Numbered from the stretch's first letter, positions 35,839 to 48,240 are shown. The stretch is 64,000 nucleotides of DNA from Gordionus sp. m RMFG-2023 (GCF_954871325.1 NC_088775.1:88761561-88825560); one strand, 5' to 3'. The notes: generated by a model from the letters alone, not told the origin. A program made the numbers and translations.

Positions 35839-36338
35839 CCAGGGACCCGAACCGATATTTATAACGGTTCAGTATGTAAAAAATTTTAAAAGGTTCGGTT
35901 CGGTTCAGCTAATTATAAAGGTTCATTACGGTTAGAAATTTTTGTTTTTATTGAAGCAACACCTTCTAATTTATTTTTATTATAAGCATCTATGAATTAT
36001 ATATTAAAAAAATATATAAGATTCAGATTTTTAAATATATTATTTGAACGTATAAGTATTATATTTTCTAATATAAATGGATTCTTTTTTGTTTTGACGA
36101 TAACGCAAATTATAGCCCGAAAAGGCCCTTTTTAAAGAAACTTGTATTGCGAGAACCGCCAAGAGCAAGTTTATATAATTCTGGATATTCAAATTATTTC
36201 CATTTCTAAAATATAAAAACTGTTTTTTATAAAGGTTCTTTTTACTCCTTCAAAAAATAATTATATCGGTTCGGTTACGGTTGTGGTTCAGATATTTATA
36301 ACGGTTTATAATGGTTTAACAGTTCACTCCGGGTCCCT
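35839..36338. mobile_element. Family C element, uninterrupted copy
   Basis: About 500 bp, starting CCAGGGACCCGAACCGATA and ending CTCCGGGTCCCT. The ends are inverted and both are followed by AGATATTTATAACGGTT-like and GGTTCGGTT motifs. There is no coding sequence. The sequence serves as the reference for the nested copy at about 23255-28101. A target duplication was not obvious. Confidence 0.65.
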
Positions 36339-36805
36339 CTCATAGATTGAGAGTAATATCAAAAGTATATTAAAATGATAATGTGCAAGGTTTGGGCAAT
36401 AACGCGAATACATGTATTTGCAATAAAGCAAATACTTTTTGGAATTTATATTTTAGTATTTATTTTGAATATTTTTGAAAATATTTTAAGTATTTATTAT
36501 TTCGAACACTAAAATTTATTAAAAAAAAAGGATATTTTGTATTTATAACAATTTCAGACTAATATACAAATATTTTATTTTTTTTATTTTATATTATATA
36601 TTTTAAATTGAATTTCAAAACAATTTTATTGATTTAAATATTCGATTTGTGACCCGAACGAAAATTAACAGTCATATCTGTTTAACCCGTTATATTTTTA
36701 AAATGAGTAATTTAACTAAAGTGAAACTGGGAGATATAAATTTTTTATGAAAAAGGATGATATAGAACTAGCACCACTTTTAAATACCATATAAGATATT
36801 CTTAC

Positions 36806-36848
36806 CAGAGAATCCGTAACCCCAATAACGTCCACATCCTCTATATGG
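36806..36848 (-). CDS. Possible small internal exon, unidentified
   Basis: Fourteen codons (HIEDVDVIGVTDSL) between AAATAG and GTAAGAAT. The splice sites are plausible and the composition is coding-like. It could connect to 35602-35691 in phase 0. It is too short for confidence and has no recognised family. Confidence 0.25.
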
Positions 36849-37469
36849 CTATTTAATAATTTTAGATGGAAGGTTTAAAAGAGCCCTTATATTTTTGAAA
36901 AATAGAGGGACAGGATATAGTGAAATATTTTCACCACATGCCTTAGGAATGAAGCCCTCATGTTGCAAAAGTCGTTTTTTTTAAAAAATTTTATAAAATG
37001 TTTTATCTGAAAATATTTTAACTGAGATAGTTTATATAGAACTGAAAACATGGATCTTATTCTAAATGAAACTAAATCTGAAATGTACTTTTTAAATTCA
37101 AATGCGCTTGAAGTCCAGGGGTTTTAAAATCCTTAAAGAAAATGAATATAAGGTTCACCAGTTTTAATACATCAATCACTTATCTAACTTTTAGTACTCA
37201 CATCAAATCCTTTTATGGAATATATTCAAATTATAAAATGCTGACTGTACTAGTGGTTATGAATAGTTGGAGTCATAGCATTACTAAGTCGTAACCTAAG
37301 TAACCTCTTATCACGTGAATAAAGTTGCCATTAGGACATGGAATTGAATGTAATATAGTTTAATCACATACATGCATTAAATGACATGGTCTTAATTGTA
37401 TATATAGTCAAGGCAGTCCATGCAAGACTAGCAGCAATTAATTTCATTATAGTTCTCTTATGCGAATAC

Positions 37470-37798
37470 CAAACATTCTGGAGGCTGATAATTTACCATT
37501 AAGGCCAGGAGATAAATTAACTTCTATACCTAGGTCTTTAGGTAAATCCTCAATTTGGGACTTCACATACTTCACATGGCGCTCTTCCTTTCCAAAAAAT
37601 GTAAATTCTAACCCGGTTGATATAGTCGAGAAAAAAAAACAATTAAATATTCGAAATTAACAAATTATATCCTATTTTTACCAATTGTAATCTCTTCCCT
37701 TGGAACATATGTCAAACGGAACTTTAAAATTTTTAAAAAAATATATAGAAAGCCCTTACATCAGAACCCAAAGGGTATGATATTTTAAAACAAAAATA
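37470..37798 (-). CDS. Three consecutive phase-compatible exons of an unidentified gene
   Basis: Candidate exons at 37760-37798 (YFCFKISYPLGSD), 37682-37721 (FRLTYVPREEITI plus one base) and 37470-37607 (FTFFGKEERHVK ... GLNGKLSASRMF) are separated by introns of 38 and 74 bp. All junctions are GT-AG and all phases agree, giving about 72 residues with normal composition in an otherwise A/T-only background. The donor at 37469 (GTATTC) implies a further exon downstream that I could not place. No start codon or domain is recognised. It is probably a piece of a real or recently dead host gene. Confidence 0.4.
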
Positions 37799-38246
37799 CT
37801 CAAATTGCAATTTAAAAAAATAGAATTATTCATGCTTTTTGGGAACATGTAGTCCCACCTACGTTTATATTGAACGAGTTTTTATATAATATTATATAAT
37901 AGTTATTGGAATATGGTTATATATGTATATATTAATTTATTAAATTTTTTTTTAAAAAGAAGCTTCAACAATTATAGTTAGAAATATAATTTATTTAAAG
38001 ATGAGCACTGCTCGATAAATAATTTTAAAATTATCTTGAATTTTTTTTTTTAAAATATATATTAATCTATTTCGCCTATTCTTCTTCGGTTAAAAATATC
38101 ATTACTTTGGAAAAATTTGAATAATAGGCCAAATTATGGATAGAATGATATTTTATATGATTATGTTTGAACCAATGACATATAATAATATCTAGACTGA
38201 CGTTTCATTCATAATAATGCATTTGAATTCGTCGTTGAATACAAAT

Positions 38247-38442
38247 CAGCTGGACCCTCCATTTTGGTTACCCATACAGTAATTATTCTCATGTTTATTA
38301 AATTGATAACTTGCTTCCTTCCTTATTATCTCGATGATAAGGCAATTCTTTAATAAAGTTTGCGTCGGAAATAGGAATAAATTGGTCTCTCGTTTAAAAT
38401 TTTTAATAATGATATGGGTAACAAAAATGGCGTCCCCAGCTG
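38247..38442. mobile_element. Short MITE with CAGCTGG ends
   Basis: A 196-bp element with inverted ends of about 30 bp: CAGCTGGACCCTCCATTTTG at the left and, inverted, CAGCTGGGGACGCCATTTTT at the right, both followed by GTTACCCATA. The interior is AT-rich. No clear target duplication. Confidence 0.6.
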
Positions 38443-38541
38443 TTTTTCATTGATGAACATTTTTAATGAATGCATTGTCAGTCTAGGTATTATCGTATGC
38501 CAATGGTTTTTATATATATTTATATACGATTTTATTTGAAT

Positions 38542-39728
38542 TTATCATAATTCCATAAGCTGAAAATATTATTGTATCTTTTAATATATTTATTCATGGT
38601 ATCATTTCAAAATTTAAAAACGTTTCAAAAAAACGCAAGATATTTTGTTTTATTTAATAAATAATTTAAAATGCAAAACGAAAATTTTCTAATTCAAACG
38701 AATGGTTTTGAAAGGCTTCGCTGAAACGTTCAATCTGTGCCCACTATTATGTATGATGTTTTATGATATTCTATAAAACTGTGCAATAGATATTAGCAAT
38801 TACAATATAATTTATATGATATGCTGCTTAGAAGTCTCAAGATTTCCAGACCTGGATTGGTTGGGATTTGGTTATCTCCAGGTCCGACCTAATCAGGCCC
38901 GTTTTCTATTTTTTTTACTAAAGTTGCTAGGAGTGGCGGATTTTTTAAAATACGGAAATATATCCTATGGAAAAATAACCAATAAGAGTGAGGATTCGGG
39001 TTTCATGATTTTTCTTATTATGGCATTAAACAGTGAAAGATAAGAAAAGGAAAAAACGCATTTATGATGAATGATCATAGTATCCAGGCCATACTTTATC
39101 ATTAATATTGTAAATAAAATAAAAGATAATGTTTTAACAAAAATTAAGCTTAAGAAAAACATATTTTTTTTCTATCTATTCTCTCTGCCCGGCCAGGGCC
39201 CAATAATTATCTTGCCCGCCCAGTTCAAATAACAAAAACTTAGACGTTACCCAACCCGATCCAACCGGGCTAGGCATTGCGGATCTCTAAATGCAGCTGC
39301 AATTAATATATTGTTTGTAATCAGGAATTTGAAACATTTTTGCCTTCCCGGTCAAAAAATAAGTTCTGTTTCCTTTAAATTAATCTTTATTTAACCATTT
39401 AAAAAATGATCAATTATTTTTATCGAGGGAAATAATATATTTTCTAAAGGATTATCATTTCATATCGGTTCTTTGCGGCGTTATAGCGCGCACAACGCAG
39501 TGAAAAAACGCAAATAAATGAATTTCAAATGCATTCGTTTTAAATTGTAAACATTTCCGTTTTGCATTTTAAATTATTTATTAAAAAATAAATAAAAATA
39601 TCTTGCGTTTTTTTTTAAAAAAAACGTTTTAAAATTTTAGAGCTATAGCATGGATACAACATCATCCAAAAAGTAAAATAATTATATAAAATGATACCAT
39701 AATATTTTTAGCTTACGGAATTATGATA
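38542..39728. repeat. Large inverted repeat arms around a family D element
   Basis: The arm at 38542-38706 and the arm at 39526-39728 are inverted copies, matching at roughly 75-80% by eye. Shared motifs are AACGCAAGATATTTT, TAATAAATAATTTAAAATGC and CATAATTCC. Between them lies a GC-rich-ended family D copy at about 38836-39290. Outside the arms, CGTTCAATYTGTGCCCACTATTA occurs in direct orientation at 38729-38751 and 39864-39887. Two oppositely oriented copies of one element, or one foldback element, would both explain this. Confidence 0.6.
38836..39290. repeat. Family D element
   Basis: The left end has CCAGACCTGGATTGGTTGGG and CAGGTCCGACC; the right end has CAACCCGATCCAACCGGGC and GGATCTCTAAATGCAG, partly inverted. 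It lies between the inverted arms at 38542-38706 and 39526-39728. Confidence 0.45.
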
Positions 39729-40198
39729 TTACAAAGAGATTTGCTAAATAAATATAGGGTTAGCCTATTTTTTTTGCTTAGAATTTAGACGTTTCATATT
39801 GGAAAAAAAAATAAAAGTTAACGCTTCAATTTAAACATAGCTACGTTTAAGTTATTTTATTTGAACGTTCAATTTGTGCCCACTATTAGTGTAGATAAAT
39901 ATTTAAAAAAATTATATTTTTAGGAACGTTCCAGGACCCCGGAATACACTCTTCGGTTCCGCTCCACAGACTTACTCAAAGTCCCATGTCACTGTTTACA
40001 TTGTTTGTATCACTTGCAGATAAGATATGATCTGAACATTTGTGATATGATTGATATTTAGGTAATAATTTTAGAATTTTTTTTAAAAATGGTTAATAAT
40101 CATAAATATAATTTAAGTTATTTTAAAAATTATTTTGTTTTTTTAATAAGTGGTACTGTATAAAAATCCAGTTACAAATTTTCAAAAATTATTTCTAT

Positions 40199-40618
40199 TA
40201 TATTTGTTTTTTCCGGCATTGTTGTGTTAGATTTTTTCAACTTTATATCGTTTTTTGAGCGCGTATTTTTTATATTTTAAATTTTGATTTTACCGAAAAT
40301 GTAATCCAGCATGTTTAGAATACGTATCTTAGGAATTGTAGATAATTCTAAGGATAAGCTTTGAGTTATAATTTATATTTAAAAAAAAAATAAAAAAAAA
40401 ATTCGATATAAATTTTATTAAGTTTAAAAATTTTTGGAAAAAATTTGTCTGAAATTCATAGGGTAGGTATTCCAAATAAGACGGAAAACATTTTCGGTAA
40501 AATTTATATAAATTTCTAAAAATGCGCTTTAAAAAAATGATTTAAAATGCGCTTTAAAAAAATGATTCAAAGTTGGAAATACAACACATTACCGGAAAAA
40601 AACGCATTGACGCTAACA
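40199..40618. mobile_element. Hairpin MITE, family 2, copy C
   Basis: The left end is diverged (TTTGTTTTTTCCGGCATTG); the right end is well kept (CATTACCGGAAAAAAACGC then ATTGACGCTAACA). The inner inverted motifs ATTTTACCGAAAATG and CATTTTCGGTAAAAT match copies A and B. A GCGCTTTAAAAAAATGATT unit is duplicated near the right end, making this copy longer. Confidence 0.65.
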
Positions 40619-41583
40619 TATTCAAATACTTTTTTTCCGGAATTGTATTTGTATTCTAATTACATTATTTTATTTTATTTTATTATTTTTTTTTTGGGGG
40701 GGGGGGTATTTGCCCAACCCTGATTGTATGTGGACAACTCTGAAAAATGGCACCCGTCTATCAATTCTGCGACATGTATATATTTAATCGATTTTTTTTT
40801 TATTCCAGATGTCTTTTTTTTTAATATGCAATTTTTCTATTTTTGGATGTTTAAAACAAAAAAATTTAATAAAAATTGTCAAAACTTTTTAAAAATATAT
40901 TTATAAATAAATTTATAAAAAATCATATTATCAATTTTTATAATAAAATTAAAAGAGTGTTCAATTTTATTTGATAAAGTTATTTTTAATATTATATTAC
41001 TAGTTATTTTACTTATTTTGTAGATAAAACCTGAACAAATAAATTGAAGGGAAGAGGGTGAAGGGAGAGGGAGGTTGGCGCTCGTTAGGAAAAGAACGAA
41101 TGAGGAGCCAGGAATTTGGGCCTACATCAGGAAATAGGAAGAGGAAATGACGGACTTCTATTAGAATAAAAGGATTTATTCCTATAAAAGATAGGAAAAT
41201 ACTCTTTTGGGGGGAATTTAAAATAATTTTATCGATATACCTTCTAATAACCTAAAAAGTGTAAATTTTTTTTTATATTATTGAACATAAAAATTGAGAG
41301 AAGAAATAAATTTGGTATCTATTTTTAAAATATTTATTATCAAAATCAAGGTAAAAAAATTTTTTATCAAAAGAATACAACTGAATAAATAATTTGCAAA
41401 TGTGTTCTATTAATGACTATAATAAAAAAAAAAGTGGAGATATTTTTAACATTTTATATTCGTTTAAATAATTTCTATAAAAACCCAAGAAAAAAAAGAG
41501 TAAAGGTTTTATATATTATTTCTCTAAACTTTCCTTAAAAAAAATAGTAATTTTTTTACATTTCTTATAATATTTAAAACATA
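40619..41583. other. Chitinase upstream region, no gene seen
   Basis: Holds a G-run at 40696-40706, a purine-rich stretch at 41045-41150 and otherwise AT-rich DNA. The core promoter of the chitinase presumably lies here, but I cannot mark a TATA box reliably in such AT-rich sequence. Confidence 0.35.
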
Positions 41584-41892
41584 ATGTTTTTTCAACCTTT
41601 GAAAACTTTTCTCTCATTGACGGCTCTCGTATGCTTAATAACGATACCGACATTTATAGAAAGTAAAAATAATTTTAGAAATGTTGAAATAATATAATTA
41701 TTAATTATATATTTATTAAATTATTTTTTTAGGTGGTGTGATAATAGGATACGTGCCAAACTGGCCTCTAGATTTGTCAACGGTAGATGCGAATTCAATC
41801 ACCCATTTACTCTACGCTTTTGTCGGTATCAATCAAGATGGTAGCGTGAGTTATAGCGCCTGTAAAAAATATTTTTTAATATAATTTTGTTC

Positions 41893-41961
<69 letters not shown>

Positions 41962-44900
41962 TCAAGTTTTAATCCTTTCAAATCTTATCCATAAAAGTCA
42001 TTGTATTTAAACCTATTAAACTTTGAATTATATAACTTAGACCTGTTAAAATTTTATAAATATATAACTGGTAACTGCTGCAACATCTAATTCCAACTTA
42101 AATTTTGATAATTAAAATAGGAATAAAAGAAGAGATTTATGACCTATTGATGAATATTTTTTTATTTAAAATTATATAAAATGTTTATGCGTATTTATAA
42201 ATTAGCCGATTTTCAGAAGTTGAAGGACTTTAAAAGTCAAAATCCAAGTCTCAAGATAGTGCCTAGCATTGGAGGTGCCTCGTATACCTATATGTTTGGG
42301 TAAATCATTAAACAAAAAATTTTAAATTAATTCACGTTAAGATTGGTAACCCCTTAAATGTAATATACTTCATAAATTACTTATTATGGATATAATTTTA
42401 GTTACTTAGCTTCGTCAAGTGCGTTAAGCAAATTCGTGAGCAGTTGCGTGACGCTAGATTCATCATACAATTTAGATGGTATCGATATAGACTGGGAGTA
42501 TCCTATAAGTTCTACCGAAAAGACTACATACGCCAACATTTTGAAGGTTTTAAAAAAACAGGAAAAAAACAAATATTTCTTACTAGAGCTAATTTGATTT
42601 TTTTAAAAAAACATAAACTGTATTTTTTTTAAATAAAAAATAATGTCAGGTGTAAAACTAATTATTGATTAGATCCTAACAACATGAAAATATGTAACAA
42701 GATGACAAATTACTATTGAATTTAACTTACAATTATAAATAATAGACAAAACAAAATATGTTTTTTTTTAAAAATGCGATAATTATATAAAAGAGTCTCA
42801 GAGCAGCGTTTCCCAGTAAAATAGTAATGTCCGCGGTGCCAGCTGGGAATCAAAATTTTGGAGGATTTGATACTAGTGCTATGAACAAGTCATTTATTTT
42901 TCATAAATGTTTTATCTCTCTAACTTTTAGAAATATTTCTAAATTATATTATTTGATGCATCCCTATATCAGGTATTTAGATTATGCAGCTATTATGACC
43001 TATGACTATCATTCAGCAGGTTGGGAATCTCAAACCGGTCATAATTCTCCACTTTTGGGGACCGGAGTCTATACAACTGTAATAATATTTCGCTTTAAAA
43101 AACAATTTATGAATTTATTTTCGTAATATTTAGAAAGGTTCGGTTGACGAATGGAAAAAAGTTGGTCTAAATCAGAATATTATGGTAATAGGTTTACCAT
43201 TTTACGGAAGAACCTGGAAATTAACAACATCCAATACCAATGTTGGTGCACCTGCATCCGGATATGGCTCTGGGGAGGATGGAGTTTTAACCTATACTCA
43301 AGTTAGAGTCCCTCATGAATATTATAATATATTACACTCAAATCAACTTCTTTTTTTTATAAAGTGAAGCTTAAACAGAAAGGCAATTTAATTGTTAATA
43401 AATGTTAAGACCTGTTCACATAGAATAGACACTGAGTTCCTAAATATCTACCTCGAACTGACATGAGTAAGATTATATCGCACGACATGGCTTTTTATAG
43501 CAATATTATACTTAAATAAAAGATTAAATAGATGATAAATAAATTAAAGTTATATACATTTATAAATAAAACTACAATATATCATTTGCTTTAATAAGAC
43601 AATATTATTTTTAAAATAATATGGTGGCTTATTTATTCGTTATTTTCAATTATCCACTGACAAGATAAAAAGCCGAACTTGGCAAGAATATTGGGATGAT
43701 ACAGCAGAAGTGCCTTATGCAGTCAGTGGATCCGAATGGCTTAGCTACGATAACGAAAAAAGTGTCACTAACAAGGTACAATCATTATTATTTTACTATA
43801 AATAATATTAAAAAAAGTAAAACATCATTCCTTTCAACTGTGAGCGTAAGAAAACATATAGGTACTACTATATATATAATTGTATACCTAAAAACAAATT
43901 ATTCTATTTTCAAATTTTCCAATTGAATAAGAATAAGGGTAATATATATTAAATGTCGAATAGTTTTTTTAAAATTTTTAATCTAATTATTCGTAATAAT
44001 TTGTAGGTATTCTAAATTATTCATAAAGAATTCAGCATGTTCCTTGCGAAACTCTCTATTTTTCCACATCTATATAAATCACTTTTTTTAAAAAAAATTT
44101 AAGCATTTTCTTAAAAGAATTTAACCAAAATCGAATGATCGATTACGAATAAGGAATTTTATTCGATAAAAATAATCAAATCAAGAGACGAATAATTTAA
44201 ATATATTATGATTTATTATTTAAGAAAAAAAATATATAAATTGTTTCAATATATTATAAACACTAAAATATAATAGAAAGTAATTGGTATTTTGTTTTTA
44301 AATATAGGAATATTTGCCGATATTGTTACGCTAATAAATTATCACTAAATAAAATTTTTAGCAAGTGCTCAAGTTAAATTTTGAAATAAAGTTCCGATTA
44401 AAACGGGTCCTTCAAGTTACCCCTGCGGATCTTTAGCGATAGATTAATAAAGAGTCATCTGAGGGATTTATTGCATTATTTTGATGATAGGTTCAATGGG
44501 CCTGCCAGAATAACATGGCGGGAGTAATGATATGGGAATTAGCTCAAGATTCTAGTAAGAGTTTGATTCGCGCCATTAGCAATTCCATGCAAGGGTGCAG
44601 TGGGGGCGGAAGCACAACCACCAAACAAAGCACAAATTCAACAACCAAGACTACCACGCGATCTAGCAGTTCTGGAAGTACTTCGAAAACTACTACACCT
44701 AGTACTTCAAAAACTACGACTACCAGTGGAAGCATTGGATGTGTTAGTGACCCTAGCCAAATTTGTCAGAAAGCGGGACCCGTCTTGGCGGCTTATCCAC
44801 CTGATTGCAGGTTGAATTTTAATAAAATAACTTTTCCTTTAGGATGAATATTTATATGTTATATACTTCTCAAAAAAAATTGCGGTTTAATAGATTATAT

Positions 44901-45152
44901 CGTTATCGAAACACTAATATTTATCAATATTTTATCATTATATTACTGTAATTGTTTTAATCTCGCAGAATCTAACTAAATAAATAATATTATTATTACT
45001 TTTTAATTTCTATTTATTTTTCAAAAAGCAAATACGTAAATTGTCAGCCTGGAGCAAATCAAGCTATTATGCCATGCGCATCTGGCACTATCTTTAATCC
45101 TAATGGCCAGTATTGTGATTTTCCATATAACTACAATTGCAAACCATGTTAA
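41584..45152 (+). CDS. Secreted GH18 chitinase with CBM14 chitin-binding tail, 10 exons
   Basis: Exons: 41584-41662, 41733-41861, 42206-42299, 42402-42546, 42794-42888, 42973-43078, 43134-43301, 43665-43775, 44491-44810, 45029-45152. All junctions are GT-AG with matching phases, giving 1371 bases and 456 residues. Residues 1-27 form a signal peptide. The GH18 barrel shows KIVPSIGG, the catalytic DGIDIDWEYP (acid Glu133), MSAVPAGNQ, IMTYDYHSAGW, GLPFYGRTW and AGVMIWELAQD. A Ser/Thr-rich linker follows, then a Cys-rich CBM14 (peritrophin-A type) domain from about AYPPDC to NYNCKPC. The enzyme hydrolyses beta-1,4-N-acetylglucosamine polymers outside the cell (cuticle, peritrophic lining, food or parasite chitin). 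The catalytic residues are present, so it should be active. Introns range from about 55 to 715 bp. The least certain junction is exon 7 to 8. Confidence 0.92.
41895..41963 (+). repeat. (CTTT)n microsatellite in chitinase intron 2
   Basis: About 17 uninterrupted CTTT units between exons 2 and 3. It is likely length-variable between individuals. Confidence 0.95.
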
Positions 45153-46223
45153 GAAAACTATACAATGTTTAAAATTTTGGGACAATGAAATTTAATTATA
45201 TTAGATTTTAAAAAAATTTAAATTCTTTGTAATAACAATATTAAATTGTTAGGGGGGGGGGGAATTATACTAAATTATATTATTAGATTGCTAAAAGGGA
45301 AAAATTATATCAAATAAATTTTTGATTTTAAAATTTGTCATTTTTCATCTAATCAAGCTTAAATAATTTATATACAATCAATCTAGGAAGCCTAGAATCA
45401 AAAAATTTGCCATGAGTGAAAAAAAAAGAACATTCGTTATTTACATAGAAAAGGTTAAGGTAGAAAGTCAGAGTATTGAGGGTTAATATATGTATATATA
45501 TTCAAAAAATTCTTTTATTGTATCTTAATATGAATATATCCATTACCCTACATGGCAAAACATTTAAATTTTAATATCTCTTGTCCGATAAAAAAAAAGA
45601 AGGTTATGGACATATATTGGGCCTAAAGTTGTATTTTGGGGAAAATAAATTGATATACACATTGAATTAATTTAGTCAATCATTTAATAACACTCGAATA
45701 ATTAAAATCAATATTTATTAGTGAATTTCGGGTCAGGGAACAGAAACCAGAAAACCCCTCTTAGTTTATAGGAACGGAACCGACCCCACCCCCCCCCCCC
45801 TCCTTTCCCCATTAAAAATTCTATGGAAGAGGCTACTGATTCTAATAAGGTCAATAACCAATTTTTTCAATACATTGTTAAAAATTGGCTGCTATTCTTT
45901 TTGAGGGTTTATACAATGAGGGCTAACACAGGCTGTTTGTTTATTGCTCTACTGAGGCAGAATCACATAGAGTTTTAAAAAAATATATATTTTACGTTGC
46001 CAAAAAAATGGGCTTCTGTATTTTGAATGATCCGTGGCATTGATGATTTTGGTAATTTAATTATAAAATAAACTCAGAATTATTTTTAATACTTCGGGCG
46101 AAACAATTTTCCTGTGGGATCTTCTTGGAGATTAACATTCCAATTATAGTCTGGCAAGAAGTTAGAGATGTGCTTAAAGGGAGATTTTATTGTACCAAAA
46201 ATCAAATTCGAATTTGATATAGT
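45153..46223. other. No gene seen
   Basis: AT-rich with a G-run at 45252-45262 and a C-run at 45787-45801. A GC-richer patch at 45725-45815 resembles a transposon end but was not assigned. Confidence 0.45.
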
Positions 46224-48014
46224 TAGACCTGTACGCGGACGAAAATATCGGGGTCAGGCGCGAGTTTCAAAAATATGATCGGCGGTTGGCGCCGCGCGTA
46301 AATCGGCGCACCGTTATAAATTTTTCTAATTATTTTTTTTTAAGAAAAATTAAATTAAAATATATGCTACACTACAGACATCTCGGCATAAATTCAAAAT
46401 CGTTTTGTAATTTTATAATTGTCATGTATAAAAAAATATTTAAATTTTCCTGACATATTGATCGTCTCTTTGAATTTAACGTTAACTCAGGGGTAGAAAA
46501 AACTCTTTCATTAAGTGTGCTAGTTGTTGGAAGACAAAGAATTCTCTTTAGCTAGCGTGGAAAGATAAGGAAGTTCGATCCTTTTTTCTCGCCAGAAATT
46601 TAGGACATTCATATCTGAATAGCGTATTTTCTAAAACAATATGGCATTCTTGTTCTAAATTATTTAAAGTGGAATCACAATTTGTAACTTGTTATCGAAT
46701 GTTTAGTTGCTAATTTTACCAAATAATTTGAATTTAATATTTCATCTTGATTCTCAATCGCTAAATTTACTACACTAATACAATACTCTATAAAGTTTAA
46801 ACGTTTTATAGTAAATTCTGACGCTGATTAATTTTGTTCTATTATATACTTTGACACAATTTTCAAATCTTGAAATCTTGGGTCTAGAAGAGAAGCCAAT
46901 CACCTAGAAATTTATATTATTAATTGCAGATCACAAACCGGAAATCTTAACGCAAGTTTTTTTTATAGCAGATTTTCCTACAGGGAAATGATTTTCTGAG
47001 CTATCATTATCATTTACTATTAAATTTGTTTGAATTTCACTCATAGGCCTTTTTATGAATATAGAAATTCAACTGTTTCTTTTTTTGAAAGACTAATAAT
47101 TCTTACCTGATACATAAGGATAGGTTGAGATAGAGTTTCCTAATCCCTCTCAAAACGTTATTAATTAAATCTTTATTTGCTCCTGATATGCTTTCAAATA
47201 TAATCAATATACTATGCAACCTGGTTGAAACATTTAATTTTAATGTTTTCATATGGGTAAGAGGAAAATAATTCCCCGAAAATAAAAATCTCCAATAATA
47301 ATTCTCTTGGAATTGATTTTCTCAAAATTTTTTAAATATATTATTTAAGGATTTTTATTCCATGGATATATTTATAGGGAAATTTTTTTCTCCTATTTTT
47401 TTAATTTTTAATATCTTAAAAAACGGGGATTTTGGGGAATTATTTTCCTAGATTCTTTCATATGTATAGAATTATTGTTATTATCATAATTGGAATATAT
47501 CAGGGTATAGATCAGAACTATCAATATTTCGCATATCTGAAGTTAGATCCTGTATTTAGACATTTTTCTTAATCTGTCTCGAACTCAAATCCAATCTCTG
47601 CAATTTTATATCTTAGAGAAATAATAATTTCTCTTATTCTTTTGATAAGATTTTCAATAAAAGGTAATTATTACCATCCACGATAACCAGCTGTAAATCA
47701 TAACCCAAGCATAAATGATGTTCATATTCATCTAATTAAAACTTTTTCTAACATTGGGTCTTCATTTTAAAAATATTCAAAATTATGGTAACTTTTGAAT
47801 TCTTAGATTTTTGATTGATTGAATTCTAAAAATGATGTTAAAAATAATTAAGATGTCAAAATAAGGTTTAAAAAAAATTACAACATTGATATTGGCCGAC
47901 TTAGAATAAATATATATTTAAAAAAAATTTAGACTGGCCATGGCCTGATTTTCATATATGGAGACGATTTCGGTATAGCAAAAAAAATTGCTGGCTGGCC
48001 ACTGCACACTTCTA
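46224..48014 (-). mobile_element. Degenerate hAT transposon, 1791 bp
   Basis: A perfect 8-bp duplication GATATAGT (46216-46223 and 48015-48022) delimits the element. Ends are TAGACCTGTACGCGG and, inverted, TAGAAGTGTGCAGTGG. The left end is followed by a GC-rich subterminal stretch (GGCGCCGCGCG). On the minus strand at about 46490-46540 the frame reads LPTTSTLNERVFST, the C-terminal dimerisation motif of hAT transposases. The rest of the transposase is too decayed to follow by eye. Confidence 0.75.
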
Positions 48015-48240
48015 GATATAGTTGGTAGAGGATGAGATGAGGAGGCAGATTCTATTTTATAATTAATGTATGTGCAGATTCACTTAAGTGAAAATACCCA
48101 TATTACCTTTTAAAATATACGATTTCTAATTGATTAAGGAATAGATGATGAATGTTAATTAAATATCTTTTATATTAGAATAATTTCTCATTAATTTAAA
48201 AAATGAACCAAGTTTTATGTCCTATAAAGAAAAAATAATT

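Noticed and set aside
41895-41963. (CTTT)n tract considered as a CRISPR-like or regulatory repeat
   Set aside because: It is a plain microsatellite without spacers and is inside an intron.
44544-44735. Val/Leu-rich minus-strand open frame
   Set aside because: It is the complement of the Ser/Thr linker of chitinase exon 9.
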